64,000 nt of DNA from Ryuthela nishihirai (Eukaryota > Arthropoda > Arachnida > Araneae > Heptathelidae). This document shows positions 1 to 11,097 of the stretch, one piece after another. The notes beneath the pieces are model-generated. The model searched no databases, had not been told where the DNA came from, and was given only the letters and a program-made list of their open reading frames with translations. Position 1 is the stretch's first letter, and every line of letters begins with the position of its first letter. Where the stretch lies: contig JAWZYU010000005.1 in assembly GCA_038380435.1 (NCBI GenBank), positions 33,068,001-33,132,000 on the forward strand, in the 5' to 3' direction. Position numbers and translations under genes: made by a program.

Positions 1-92
1 AATAAATCAAATTAAGGCGTTCTTGCCTCCAACATATTATTTTTATATTCTTATTTTTCAATATCAACGGATACTTGAATTAGTTTTCTGAA
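1..92. repeat. Unclassified repeat fragment, paralogue of 4669-4770
   Basis: This segment resembles 4669-4770: both have AATAAATCAAA, a C-rich break, an AACAxATTATTTTT block, CGGATACTT and GTTTTCTG in the same order. The two copies differ by many substitutions and small gaps, so it is an old duplicate or dispersed repeat. One copy precedes a SINE-A and the other follows one. Family unknown. Confidence 0.4.
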
Positions 93-446
93 CAGGCTCA
101 TAATCTGTAGTTCCCAGGTTCGAGTCACAGCTGGGTCAGCGTTGAGATTTATCTCCGCAAAATTCTCCGCCCTGCCCACGGTCAGTAGGGGACACCGATG
201 GGCTTGGAAAGGCCGCCGTCCGTCGGATGGGACGTTAAGCCGTGGCCCCGTGTGTGGGAGAGCCATACCCTGTGCACGTTAAAGAACACGCTGGATGGCC
301 TTGACGGGAGGCTACCATCTGTCTCCCAACAGCTGTTCCAGTGGGTCCCCTCCCCCAACCTTCTCTGAGCCTTCGGGGTCCATGTGACCTGGCCATTTAG
401 CCCATGGTGTGCAAAAAAGTGCCGCTCAGAGGTAAAACAACCCAAC
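93..446 (+). mobile_element. SINE-A copy, 5'-truncated
   Basis: The copy begins in the anticodon-arm part of the tRNA-like head (AGGCTCATAATCTG), keeps the B box region, runs through the whole body and ends at the typical GAGGTAAAACAACCCAAC tail. The A box is missing. Apart from the truncation it is close to the window consensus, so it is a fairly young copy. No TSD was found. Confidence 0.85.
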
Positions 447-1993
447 TCTCGTTGTTGCACCCAAATCTTCATCAATTAACAAAACTGAGAAAAAAATCGC
501 TGACTTCTTCATTCAGAAAACGTCAAAAAAGTTGACCTTCCATCTCTAGTAACGTTGTTTTTTTATATATAGCCTATTACCATTAATCATTTTTTTCGCC
601 GTTTAATAAAACCGCATAACCAGTTTCTGCTTGGAAAATACAATCATAATAAAAGATGAATCACCTTTTCCGAAAGTAAAAACGAAAAAATTCGGCTCCT
701 TAAAATAATTCACTCCTAAATATGACATAAAAATTCCCTTACTCTATTCAGGCGCATTAAGAGTATATCATTATTTAGCTGTCAAAAAATTAACTGATAA
801 CGCATTCATCCCATTAGTCATAAACGAGTTTTGACGGTCCTAATCAAAATCAGGGTGTGTTTCTCATCCATAAGGTTTAACCTCCCCTTCTCCTCCCCCC
901 ACTTGTATCAGGTCCCTGAAAATCTTAATACTCTCTAATTGCAAATAAAAATGTAATTCTTACGGCAAAACAGAATACATTCCTAGTAATAAAGCAACAC
1001 AATATTTGAAACCATTTAGTATATCCGTGTTTGATTTGACTTCTTGTTAAAAACTTGTAAAGTTTCGTGTTAAAAACTTGTAACGTGACTCCTTTAATAA
1101 TTATGTAGATTAAAACAAAAAAAGGAGTCTTTCATAATTCAAGGCCTGAGACTCTGAGTATGAAAAAACAAGTTTAAAAACAGTGTTTTTTCATTATTTT
1201 CTTTTTTTGTGTCTTATTTCATAAGGGTTCTGTATAATCTGCTTAAAATCTGACCTTTCAATAATGTATCACTTTTTTTAGAGGAAGTTCTTCATTGTTC
1301 TGCCTGCTCCTTAATGAAGAATAATGAAGTAATAAACTGGTAAACTTCTAACAGACAAACAAAATTTTAGCGCCGACATCATAATGATCCAAATCATCAG
1401 AGATTTTGAGATAACAGATGCCAACAGTTATTTGTTAATGGGGACCATTTTAATTTGCGGGCTTGCATTTTTCTCCATCTTGCTGCGCGTAATAATCCTG
1501 TTGGCCAAGTTCCTCTCCTCATGGCTCCCTCTTCTCCAGCATTATGAACCAAAGAGGCAATGAATGTCTCAGGTTTAGAATGGCCCGTGGGAAGCATTAA
1601 AATGGAACTTGCAGCCGCTTCATTGCATCTGCGTCGGATTCGTTCCTCATTGAGCACGTCGTAAACCATCTCCATCATCATCATCGTCCTCACCACGCCT
1701 GCTTACCTTCAGCATCTTCAGAGAAAGAGCATCCTCTCTCTCTGCACTCTCGCGCTTGCTATAAAACTCCGTCGTTATTCGGTCCTGTCTTTTGTTCGCT
1801 TTGCCGTTGTCGACTGAAATGAACTTTTCATCCATGCCGAGACCAAACTACGTCTTAAAAGCAGAACTTTTCGAACCCTAAAGCACGATGTGGAAGAGAT
1901 GGAATTTTTGAGTGATCCCATGAAGAGAAAGTTAAATTTCTGATTAAAGAAATTTCAGCAGAACTGGTTTTTAGTTTATAAATGTACTATGAT
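447..1993. other. AT-rich unique sequence without a supportable gene
   Basis: Mostly AT-rich DNA with homopolymer runs. On the minus strand, 1397-1835 has two overlapping open frames (99 and 62 codons) in a less AT-rich stretch with a CATCAT run. They resemble no family I know and have no visible splice or promoter context, so an exon is possible but unsupported. Confidence 0.5.
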
Positions 1994-2163
1994 TGGGTTA
2001 TTTTTACCTCTGAGCGGCACTTTTTTGCACATAGTGAGCGAAATGGCCAGTTCACATGGACCCCGAAGATTCAGAGAAGGTTGAGGGAGGGGACCCACTA
2101 GACAGCTATTAGGCGACAGATGGCAGCTTCCCGTCATGGCCATCAAGCATGTTCTTTAACGTG

Positions 2164-2548
2164 TGTTGTGTTGTTTTACTTCTGAGCGGCACTTTTTTGC
2201 ACACCATGGGCTAAATGGCCAGGTCACATGGACCCCGAAGGCTCAAAGAAGGTTGGGGGAGGGGACCCACTGGAACAGCTGTTGGGAGACAGATGGTAGC
2301 CTCCCGTCAAGGCCATCCAGCGTGTTCTTTAACGTGCAGATGGTATGGCTCTCCCGCACACGGTGCCACGGCTTAACGTCCCATCCGACGGACGGCGGCC
2401 TTTCCAAGCCCATCGGTGTCCCCTACTGATCGTCGGCAGGGCGGGGAATTTTGCGGAGATAAATCTCAACGCTGACCCAGCTGGGACTCGAACCTGGGAA
2501 CTACAGATTACGAGCCTGGCGCGCTACCGACAGAGCCACCCCCGCCCC
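2164..2548 (-). mobile_element. SINE-A, full length, nested in an older SINE-A
   Basis: A near-consensus minus-strand copy with both pol III boxes. It is flanked by the perfect 12-bp direct repeat TTCTTTAACGTG at 2152-2163 and 2549-2560, which lies in the body of the host SINE-A. Confidence 0.93.
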
Positions 2549-2758
2549 TTCTTTAACGTGAAAAGGGCATGGCTCTCAGGACACGGCCACGGCTTAACGT
2601 TTTATCCAACAGACGGCGGCTCTTCCAAGCCCATCGGTGTCCCCTACTGACCGTGAGCAGGGTATGGAGTTTTGATGAGATAAATCTCAACTCTGTCCCA
2701 GCTGGGACTCGAACTTTGGAACTAAAATTACAAGCTTGATACGCTTACCAACTGAGTC

Positions 2759-3140
2759 GGGGCGGGGGTGGCTCAGTCGGTAGCGCGCTAGGCTCGTAAT
2801 CTGTAGTTCCCAGGTTCGAGTCCCAGCTGGGTCAGCGTTGAGATTTATCTCCGCAAAATTCCCCGCCCTGCCCACGGTCAGTAGGGGACACCGATGGGCT
2901 TGGAAAGGCCGCCGTCCGTCGGATGGGACGTAAAGCCGTGGCCCCGTGTGCGGGAGAGCCATACCCTGTGCACGTTAAAGAACACGCTGGATGGCCTGGA
3001 CGGGAGGCTACCATCTGTCTCCCAACAGCTGTTCCAGTGTGTCCCCTCCCCCAACCTTTTCTGAGCCTTCGGGGTCCATGTGACCTGGCCATTTAGCCCA
3101 TGGTGTGCAAAAAAGTGCCGCTCAGAGGTAAAACAACCCA
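2759..3140 (+). mobile_element. SINE-A, full length, nested in an older SINE-A
   Basis: A plus-strand copy with head GGGCGGGGGTGGCTCAGTCGG, B box and tail AACAACCCA. The perfect TSD ACCAACTGAGTC lies at 2747-2758 and 3141-3152, inside the A-box region of the minus-strand host. It is the second independent guest of that host, in the opposite orientation to the first. Confidence 0.93.
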
Positions 3141-3203
3141 ACCAACTGAGTCACTCCCTCTCTAAATATACCAGTTAAAGGATATAAAATAAAATAAAAA
3201 AAA

Positions 3204-3387
3204 TCCACTCAAGCAGCTACTTGCCACAGAGGTCTGACCGGAGCCTGTCAGTTTATACGCCGTAGTAGAAGGTGAGTATGGCGGGACCTCAGCAGAAAAA
3301 CAACACAAACGTCCATGCCTTTCCGGGCGCGAACCAGGTCTCTTTGATCAGTAGCCAAGCGCGCTAACCACTCGGCCACGGGACGGC
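3204..3387 (-). mobile_element. SINE-B copy
   Basis: Read on the minus strand it starts GCCGTCCCGTGGCCGAGTGG, has a B-box region with a small deletion, continues through the SINE-B body, and ends AGTAGCTGCTTGAGTGG followed by a T-rich tail. It is moderately diverged. Confidence 0.88.
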
Positions 3388-3469
3388 CATATACTGCTCT
3401 TCAGACATTTTTTATCCTTCGATGAGAAAAGGATGCCAATGGACAATGGAATGGGAAGAACCTTCCCGA

Positions 3470-3957
3470 TGCAGGATGTTAAGCAATGGTCCACGAGTAG
3501 GAGGGTAGATTTAACTCGCCTACTAGCACTCCAGACTCGTAATCTGATATTCTAAAGTTCGAAATCTCATTTTTCCTGAGTTGAGATTTTCGCCGCCGAT
3601 CCATGTTCTGCCCTTTGTCAGAAAAAGGACACCGCTGGCTTCGAACAGCTGCTGTTCGTCTGATGGAATGTTAAACCATAGATTGGGTTGTTTTTCCTCT
3701 GAGCGGCACTGTTTCGTACATAACTAACAAAACTGTAAGGATTCCAAGGGCTCAGAAAAGGTTTAGAAAGGAGATTCCCTAGACAGCTGTTAGGAGATAG
3801 ATGCACGTTAAAGACACGCTGGATGGCCTCCAGTTGAGACCATCCAGCGTGTTCTTTAACGTGCACAGGGTAATGGTTCTCCTGCACACGGAACCACGAC
3901 TTAATGTCCCATCCAACTGACGGCGGCTTTCCAAGCACATCGCTAAACCATGAATCA
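3470..3957. mobile_element. Mosaic of diverged SINE-A pieces in both orientations
   Basis: About 3500-3683 is an old plus-strand SINE-A head and body. From 3684 it switches to a minus-strand tail-to-body piece. Within this, about 3801-3863 is a local inverted duplication of the segment containing CACGTTAAAGA and CTGGATGGCC, which could fold on itself. The rearrangement is old, since all parts are diverged. Confidence 0.65.
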
Positions 3958-4037
3958 TGTGCAGGAAATTTATACACTTCGCATGTTCAAGAACTCGTGT
4001 GCGGGAGAATCAAACCTCTTCATACTTAAGATGACCT

Positions 4038-4500
4038 AGGGGCGGGGGTGGCTCAGTGGGTAGCGCGCCAGGCTCGTAATTTGTAGTTCCCAGGTTCCAG
4101 TCCCAGCTGGGTCAGCGTTGAGATTTATCTCCGCAAAATTCCCCGCCCTGCCCACTGTCAGTAGGGGACATCGATGGCCACTGTCAGTAGGAGACATCGA
4201 TGGGCTTGGAAAGGCCGCCCTGCCCACTGTCAGTAGGGGACATCGATGGGCTTGGAAAGGCCGCCGTCCGTCGGATGGGACGTTAAGCCGTGGCCCCGTG
4301 TGTGGGAGAGCCATACCCTGTGCACGTTAAAGAACACGCTGGATAGCCTTGACGGGAGGCTACCATCTGTCTCCCAACAGCTGTTCCAGTGGGTCCCCTC
4401 CCCCAACCTTCTCTGAGCCTTCGGGGTCCATGTGACCTGGCCTTTAGCCCATTGTGTGGAAAAAAGTGCCGCTCAGAGGTAAAACAACCCAACCCAACCC
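4038..4500 (+). mobile_element. SINE-A with internal tandem amplification
   Basis: Head, B box and tail are complete, but the body segment CACTGTCAGTAGGGGACATC occurs three times at about 4150-4262. The two spacings differ because the middle repeat carries GGGCTTGGAAAGGCCGCC. This makes the copy about 75 bp longer than normal. Ends in AACCCAACCC. Confidence 0.9.
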
Positions 4501-5250
4501 CACTGCGATTCAAGCTTCAGGGATCCTTCCAACTTCGCGAAAATCCAAACATGACTGGAATATTCTATATCCATTGTTATAAGGCGTTTGTAAGAAGAAT
4601 GCTCCTTCTTTTGTGCCGGTGCTGAAAATGTTTTTTTGTTATTGAAATAAAATTCTTCTATTGTTATTGAAATAAATCAAAGCCCCCCCCCCCCAACACA
4701 TTATTTTTTACATTTTTTTTACGTCAGCGGATACTTCAGTTGGTTTTCTGCCTCAGTCTAATAATTACTTAGGGCTTGAAGACGTTTTTCTCAAATAAAT
4801 TGGAGAAGAATATTACGTCTAATTGAATTAAGTGGCACTCAGAAGTTAATGGCATCGTAAGGCGAAACCTCACCGCAAATGAATGTAATTCCGTTCCCAT
4901 TGGAAATTGGAGTCTGCTAGGAAGAAGCCACCAATGAGGGACAATTAAATGGGATACGAAAAACACACTCTCAAATGACCGTGACCGAAAGACAATTCAA
5001 ATAAATTGTGCGCTTAACTGGCGTAACAAACTTTGACGCCGTAGCTGACTCTGGTGATGCTGGGGAGAAAAGACTGTTGGTTACGGTTAAAATAAATTTG
5101 ATCATCGGGAAATATTAGTATGACGGAGAAACTCGATTATCAGGAAAGTGTCTGCGGCAAAAGTAGTGTATTTAATTTTGATTTGAACTGCTTCAAGCTT
5201 GATCGTCGCACCTCTTCTAGTTTTAATATTGTAATTTCTATCTTCTCTAT
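4501..5250. other. AT-rich unique sequence; repeat relic at 4669-4770
   Basis: No gene recognised. It contains a 12-base C run near 4683 and the relic shared with positions 1-92. The rest is ordinary AT-rich DNA. Confidence 0.5.
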
Positions 5251-5308
5251 GGTGTGTTATGCTGACTGGCTCCTGTCAGACCTTTGTGGTAAGCAATGAT
5301 CTTGAATG
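5251..5308 (+). mobile_element. SINE-B 3' fragment (old variant)
   Basis: Matches the SINE-B end (GGCTCCTGTCAGACCT, GTGGTAAGCA), but the sequence before it reads GTGTGTTATGCTGAC instead of CATATAAACTGAC. The fragment at 8760-8816 shares this variant, so both may belong to an older subfamily. Confidence 0.6.
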
Positions 5309-5429
5309 ATAATTTGTTTCTACTTCTGTTATGATCGGTGGATATACATATTTTAAGATTTATTAAATAGTTATTTTAAACTTATTAAATAATTAAGTAA
5401 TAAATATTATTGTGTGCCCAAAACGTCAA

Positions 5430-5676
5430 GGAAAGGCCGCCGTCCGTCGGATGGGACGTTAAGCCGTGGCCCCATGTGCGGGAGAGCCATACCCTGTGCA
5501 TGTTAAAGAACACACAGGATGGCCTTTATGGGATATTTCCATCTGTCTCCCAACAGCTGTTCCAGTGAATTCCCTCCCCCAACCCTCTCTGAGCCTTCGG
5601 GGTCCTTGTGACCTGGCCATTTAGCCCATGGTGTGCAAAAAAGTGCCGCTCTGAGGTAAAACAACCCAACAACCCA
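5430..5676 (+). mobile_element. SINE-A copy, 5'-truncated
   Basis: Begins in the body at GAAAGGCCGCCGTCCGTCGG and continues to the tail AACAACCCAACAACCC. Both promoter boxes are absent, so it cannot be a source copy. Confidence 0.85.
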
Positions 5677-6034
5677 AAATGTCAGGAAAGTTCAAAAAGT
5701 TTGTTTGTTGTTATTTCATGGAGTCAATATCACATTAATGTCTTCAAGCCAAATTTCGGAATAGCTCGATTGGGAGAAGTGGATTGCTCCTTGCCCAAAT
5801 CCCCAGATCCGGCCTGGCTTATCCACTGTAGTTGCCATAATAAGTTTCAAAATGTTCAGGTTGTGCATGTTCCCATATATTTAAAATTTCTAAGGGTCAT
5901 TATTAAAAGTTTCTGGAGATCTTACCACAGATTTCTGCATTTCATTTATACATGTTCCACGTTTCTCATGTGACTAAATATTCGACCTTGCAGATATGTT
6001 TTGTGTGCCAAAAATTAAGATTTTTAACCACTAA

Positions 6035-6238
6035 CGTCCCGTGGCCGAGTGGTTAGCACGCTTGGCTACTGATCTACGGGACCTGGGTTCGAGCCCCGGA
6101 TAAGGCATGGATGTATGTGTCGTTTTTCTGTTGAGGTCCTGCCATCCTCTGACCTACTATGGCATATAAACTGACAGGCTCCTGTCAGACCTCTGTGGCA
6201 AGCAGTTGCTTGAGGGGGTATTTTTTTATTATTATTTA
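6035..6238 (+). mobile_element. SINE-B copy, nearly full length
   Basis: Starts CGTCCCGTGGCCGAGTGG, with B box GGTTCGAGCCC. Body and 3' end AGTTGCTTGAGGGGGTA are followed by a T-rich tail. Only the first few bases of the consensus are missing. Confidence 0.9.
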
Positions 6239-6900
6239 ACGTTTTGTGGGAGATTTTCGGGAAAAATAGCAGACAATATTACGAATCTGCTGGAACTGTA
6301 CATTTTAAAACATCGGAAATTTGCATTTAGCGTTCAAGAATTCTGCTAGGAATTTAACTGGATTAAGTGATTAGGAGGATCTGAAAAGAACCGAGTCCCC
6401 TTCTATTCAATGGCGTGTGAATGTTTTAATCTGCGGAGAGATTCTTGTTCATCGTAGTTGTAGTACTTGAAGAATATGACGAGTGAATTTCGGAATGTAG
6501 GACCGAATTTTCAGAATTAACTCTCAGGCCTGGTCGCTGGAATTTTCCAAGCTACACGTTATTTTCAGTAGGCAAAATGTTCCCCATCACTGGAGGGTTA
6601 AGCAGACTCATAAGACAGTAAACTAGCTGTCTGGTGAGTTCTGTTAATAGGAAAGGGGGAAACTGCCATCAGTTGTCGTGTTCTTTGGGATTCGAAAAGA
6701 TATTAATTGGGGACGATATCTTCTTCTAAAACAAAAAAAATTCAACGTTTTTCATTGCTACAAAAGATATAAAAACGAAAGGAAAGTAGTTGTAATATTT
6801 GGAGACTTTTCAAATCAAAATACAATTTTTTTCTATATATTTTTTAAGGCCTATGTAGGGTTGCCTAGGAAGAGATAGATTTTTTTCCATCCAATTAGAT
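6239..6900. other. AT-rich unique sequence, no gene seen
   Basis: AT-rich DNA with short open frames only. No recognisable coding, RNA or repeat signal. Confidence 0.5.
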
Positions 6901-7106
6901 GGTTCAGAAAGGGTGCACCGATGGGTTTGAAAAAGCCGTCGCCCGTCGGATGGGACGTAAAGCCATCTCTGTGTACGCTAACACTCTCTGGATGGCCTTG
7001 AGAGGAGCTTCCATCAATTTCCTAACAGCTGTCTAGTGGGCCCCTTTTCCCAACTTTCGCTAAAACCTTGGAATCTTGTCATTTAGCCCATTGTGTGCAA
7101 AAAAGG
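6901..7106 (+). mobile_element. SINE-A 3' part, diverged
   Basis: Starts at the GGTCAGTAGGGGACACCG region of the body and ends at GTGTGCAAAAAAG. It is directly followed by a second 3' part starting at the same body position, which suggests tandem duplication of the headless segment. Confidence 0.7.
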
Positions 7107-7363
7107 GGGTCAATAGGGTACATCGATGTGTTTGAAAAAAGCCGCCTTTCGTCGAATGGGACTAAGCCGTGTTCGGGAGAGCCATACCTTGTGCACATTA
7201 AAGAACACTCAGGATGGCCTTGACGAGAGGCTACCATCTGTCTCCCCACAGCTGTTCCAGTGGGTCCCTTCCATCAACCTTCTCTGAACCTTCGGGGGCC
7301 TTGTGACCTGGTCATTTAGCCCATGGTGTGCAAAAAATTGCCGCTCAGAGGTGTAACAACCCA
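7107..7363 (+). mobile_element. SINE-A 3' part, second of a tandem pair
   Basis: Begins GGTCAATAGGGTACATCG, the same body position as the copy to its left, and runs to GAGGTGTAACAACCCA. It is less diverged than its neighbour. Confidence 0.75.
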
Positions 7364-7580
7364 TTTTTTTTTTAGTCTCAACAGATACATCAAAAATTCT
7401 CTTTGGTTTGGATAGGTGTTTAACAAAATGTTACTCTCTGCATTTTCCCGATTCATCCATTATTTCCAATTCCACCTTTGGAGGATGGTAAATTCGTAAA
7501 TAGGAAAACTTCATTCTCTTTGAAAACGAGCGGACCTTATTCGCCAGAAGCATTATGTTGTTTTAATTGAATTACATTTT

Positions 7581-7732
7581 CAGACAGCGCATCTGCCACA
7601 CAGGTCTAATTGTCAGCATATTTCGCAATAGAGAAGATCTGTGAATAAGTGAAAACCTCAGAGAAAAACAACAGAAACGTCAATATCATATCCGGGATTC
7701 GAACCCGGATCCCTTTTACTCAACCAAGGACT
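7581..7732 (-). mobile_element. SINE-B copy, strongly diverged
   Basis: On the minus strand it keeps a B box (GGGTTCGAATCCCGG), the TTTTTCTCTGAGGTTTTC-like body and a GACCTGTGTGGCAGATGC-like end. It represents an old layer of SINE-B activity. Confidence 0.6.
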
Positions 7733-8759
7733 CGAACAGCGCATCCACTGGAAGGTCTTGATATAATTACGTAGCCAAATAATCAGCTACGGAGCTCTCC
7801 GTTCTGAAGTACCGCAAAGTGCTTCAGTCTCTTCAGCAACCTTCGTTTTTCCCTTTCTCGTTCGAACCTCGCGGTTTTGATGCTGTCTGCCCTTCTTACA
7901 CGTGCTATAAGGGTCGTTACTCCCACTACTGCACGCTAGTGGGAAGGGAGGAGGAGGGGGGAGGGAACAGGCGTGTGCGTTGGTGGTGTCTTCCTCTCGT
8001 CGTCATCTCTGGATCCTTTTGCGTGCAGAGAGCCTTGCTTGCTCATTCTGGCTACTACAATGTGGCATCTTGCTCCTGTGTACGTAACCACTTTCATCCA
8101 TGATAAGAATAACTTCAAAATGAATAAATGCATGCTCAACGCTCTTGAAACTGCAATGAAAAAGCTCGAATAGAGTCATCTTTATAATATACTTGAATCG
8201 CGAGATGTTAGGGGGAAGTAATAAGATTGTGGAAACAAATTTATTCTTGTTGCTTTTGACTACGAATTTGGATATAAAGTGTTTCGTAAAACAAAATGAC
8301 TTTTTTTTTTTTCAGGTGAGTGCTTCCTCTCGTACATGTCAGATTATCTAATCTACATCCTGAAGAGGATGTTATGATGAAAGAAGGCAACTTATACTGT
8401 TATCTTGAATAATTATTTTAGGATCATGCTAATACCATAATTAGTGAGGATTCCCATAGAATCAGGAAACCTCTTTCTTTCCGCACATGTTCTTGAACTT
8501 CCAGTATGTTAATCTAAGAAAGCAGTAGATAAAAGACTTAGTTGATAACACAAGATTTATTTATTAACATATTTTTATTTCGAAAACACTTGCTTAAAAC
8601 TGTCTTCAAGCCAATCAAGTACACTCTATTACCGAAAGTGTTTGGATTCTCCCACGTTATTTGAATGGGAAAGCCACTTGAAATTTCAATAGCTTTCAAA
8701 ATAAGCATTTTACGGACTTTTTCTGCTGAGGTCTCTCCTTCCTCATAGAACATCTCAGT
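7733..8759. other. Unique sequence, partly GC-richer, no gene recognised
   Basis: 7800-8110 is less AT-rich than its surroundings and open for 60-95 codons on both strands. None of these frames resembles a known family. The remainder is AT-rich. Confidence 0.45.
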
Positions 8760-8816
8760 GGCGTGTTATGCTGACAAGCTCCTGTCAGACTCTGTGGCAA
8801 GCAGCTGCTTGAAGAA
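8760..8816 (+). mobile_element. SINE-B 3' fragment (old variant)
   Basis: GTGTTATGCTGAC, CTCCTGTCAGAC and GTGGCAAGCAGCTGCTTGA match the SINE-B 3' end with the same upstream variant as 5251-5308. No head is present. Confidence 0.65.
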
Positions 8817-9394
8817 TAATTAAAATAAAAATAACCGTAGTAAGTCAAGAATAATAATTTAATGTTCAAAGGTGGAACACTCCAATTCTCAAGGAATAAA
8901 ATTCTTTGAAGAAAAGAACTTTTCTTGCAATTTTTTGCATTTTCTTGCATTATTGCAAAAATTCTAATTTCATTTATTGTAATAAATGACGTGTTGTAAC
9001 AGTTTTATTTGTGATTTAATTCGGTTTTGGGATTAATCATTACTTTCATGATATGCTCTTAAATATTTCCGACTTCAATAACACTTTAAATATTAAACGA
9101 ACATTGCTGAAATCGAGATTTGAAAACATGTGAATGAGATGTTTAATTAATTTTTATTGACATTTCTACCCAAAGCAAAAAGCCATTAAATGGCTTATTT
9201 ATATGTTCTTTGAAAGCCAGAGAGCTTTGAATGTGTCTTTCCATTCAAGTCAAATGGAAATGCCCAAAACATTTTTGGTAAAGTGATGTATTTATAAAGC
9301 TAATGAAACATTATCCTCTCCCGTTATCTATAACCTTGTTATATCATTGGCTTGCAGACTGGTCGCTAAGAGTAGCAACCATCCAATTTACACC
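8817..9394. other. AT-rich unique sequence, no gene seen
   Basis: AT-rich with direct repeats of TTTTTTGCATTTTCTTGCA type near 8930. Nothing else recognised. Confidence 0.5.
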
Positions 9395-9784
9395 GGGGCG
9401 GGGGTGGCTCAGTCGGTAGCGGGCCAGTCTCGCAATCTGTAGTTCCCAAGTTCGAGTCCCAGCTGGGTCAGCGTTGATATTTATCTCCGCAAAATTCCAC
9501 GCCCTGCCCACGGTCAGTAGGGCACACCGATGGGCTTGGAAAGGCCGCCGTCCGTCGGATGGGACGTTTAACCGTGGCCCCGTGTGTGGGAGAGCCATAC
9601 CCTGTGCACGTTAAAGTACACGCTGGATGGCCTTGACGGGAGGCTACCATCTGTCTCCCAACAGCTGTTCCAGTGGGTCCCCTACCCCAACCTTCTCTGA
9701 GCCTTCGGGGTCCATGTGACCTGGCCATTTAGCCCATGGTGTGCAAAAAAGTGCCGCTCAGAGGTAAAACAACCCAACCCAACC
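9395..9784 (+). mobile_element. SINE-A, full length
   Basis: Complete head, body and tail (AACAACCCAACCCAACC) with few changes from consensus. No clear TSD, because another SINE-A abuts its tail directly. Confidence 0.92.
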
Positions 9785-10039
9785 TTGAGAAGGTTGAGAG
9801 AGGGGACCTATTGGTCAGTTGGTAGGAGACAGGTGGTAGCGTCCCGTCAAGGCCATCCAGTGTGCTCTTTAACGTGCACAAGATATGACTCTCCTGCACT
9901 ACGGCTGTACGTCCCTTCTGATGGATTACGGCCTTTCCAACTACATTAGTGGCCCCTACTAACCGAGGCCAGATAGGACTCGTACCTAGAAACTGAGGAT
10001 TACGAGTCTAGCACAGTATGGACTGAGCCACCTGCACCT
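9785..10039 (-). mobile_element. SINE-A, minus strand, tail missing
   Basis: Reads from body (GAGAAGGTTGAGAGAGGGGA) to head (CTGAGCCACCTGCACC). It lies tail-to-tail with the preceding copy and has lost its own 3' end at the junction. Diverged, with head substitutions. Confidence 0.8.
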
Positions 10040-10502
10040 CAGTAGGTTTAGATTTTACACATTTGCATATATGTTTGATTCATTGTTCTTCAATTTTTTT
10101 TTAAATTGTCCTAGTTATGCGAGAAGCATTACTTCCATGGAAGAGTTTTCCACTACAAACAATCTAGCAGCATCTTTTCAGCTGTTACTATCCTTGATTA
10201 GGCTTTAAGTTAAAAGCACAATGTGAGTTGGAGGATTAGTTTAGATGCATAAAATCAATTTTGCACCAGAAACTTCGAATACAGAATTATATATTCTTAG
10301 GTGGATCGTTTAATTCGTGGACTGCCATCGCCAATAATTAGCAGCTTTTTGTACGAATTAATACGTGATATGTTGCAACACAGTGATTCTTTAAGCGCAC
10401 ACGGAGTAGTTGTGTGCAAGTTGAAACACGTTGCGATACGTTCGCAACTAATAGCAGTACAGTATTCAGTCAGTCTGTTGTTTTCTCATTTTGAAAGGGG
10501 TA

Positions 10503-10710
10503 AGCCGTCCCGTGACCGAGTGGTTAGCGCGCTTGACTACTGATCAACGGGACCTGGGTTCGAGCCCCGGGTAAGGCATGGATGTTCGTGTTGTTTTTCT
10601 GCTGAGGTCCTGCCATCCTCTCAGACCTTCTACTCTGGCATATAAACTGACAGGCTCCTGTCAGACCTCTGTGGCAAGCAGCTGCTTGAGGGGGTATTTT
10701 TTATATATTA
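10503..10710 (+). mobile_element. SINE-B, first of a dimer
   Basis: AGCCGTCCCGTGACCGAGTGG head, B box and 3' end GCTGCTTGAGGGGGTATT with a T-rich tail running straight into a second copy. Both are preceded by TTAAG or GTAAG. A substitution in the A box (GTGACC) is shared by both copies. Confidence 0.92.
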
Positions 10711-10900
10711 AGCCGTCCCGTGACCGAGTGGTTGGCGCGCTTGGCTACTGATCTAAGGGACCTGGGTTCGAGCCCCGGGTAAGGCATGGATGTATGTGTT
10801 GTTTTTCTGCTGAGGTCCTGCCATCCTCTCAAACCTTCTATTATGGCATATAAACTGACAGGTCTATGGTAAGCAGCTGCTTGAGGGGGTATTTGTTTTT
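10711..10900 (+). mobile_element. SINE-B, second of a dimer
   Basis: Shares the GTGACC A-box variant with the first copy, which argues for duplication of one copy rather than two independent insertions. A small deletion removes part of CTCCTGTCAGACCTCTG near the 3' end. Confidence 0.9.
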
Positions 10901-11097
10901 TGAAGGCGTTTGAAGTTTTGCAATGTTACAAAAACACCTTTCAAAAATTATTGCATTTTTAAAAATGTCATACTATATAGGTACATTAATACACATATAT
11001 ACATACATTAATGCATTTTTAAAAGTATTTAAATTAAAAAAGTATGCATGATATTTTTTGTATGCTATATATGAGCTGGAAACTGAAGTGATGCTCA

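Larger units (their letters stand above)
1994..3170 (-). mobile_element. Old SINE-A copy split by two younger SINE-A insertions
   Basis: Pieces at 1994-2163, 2561-2758 and about 3153-3170 read as one diverged minus-strand SINE-A. The first starts at the tail, with GCGGCACTTTTTTGCAC; the second carries the body; the head (ACCAACTGAGTC) ends at the right. The breaks at 2163/2561 and 2758/3153 carry TSDs of the two inserted elements. The host is clearly more diverged than its guests. Confidence 0.85.

Noticed and set aside
1397..1835. Minus-strand open frames of 99 and 62 codons as an exon pair
   Set aside because: Different frames, no recognisable domain and no convincing splice sites. Kept only as a remark on the unique region.
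7936..8173. Overlapping frames on both strands in a GC-richer patch
   Set aside because: Three mutually overlapping frames, none with similarity to known proteins; low AT content alone explains the openness.
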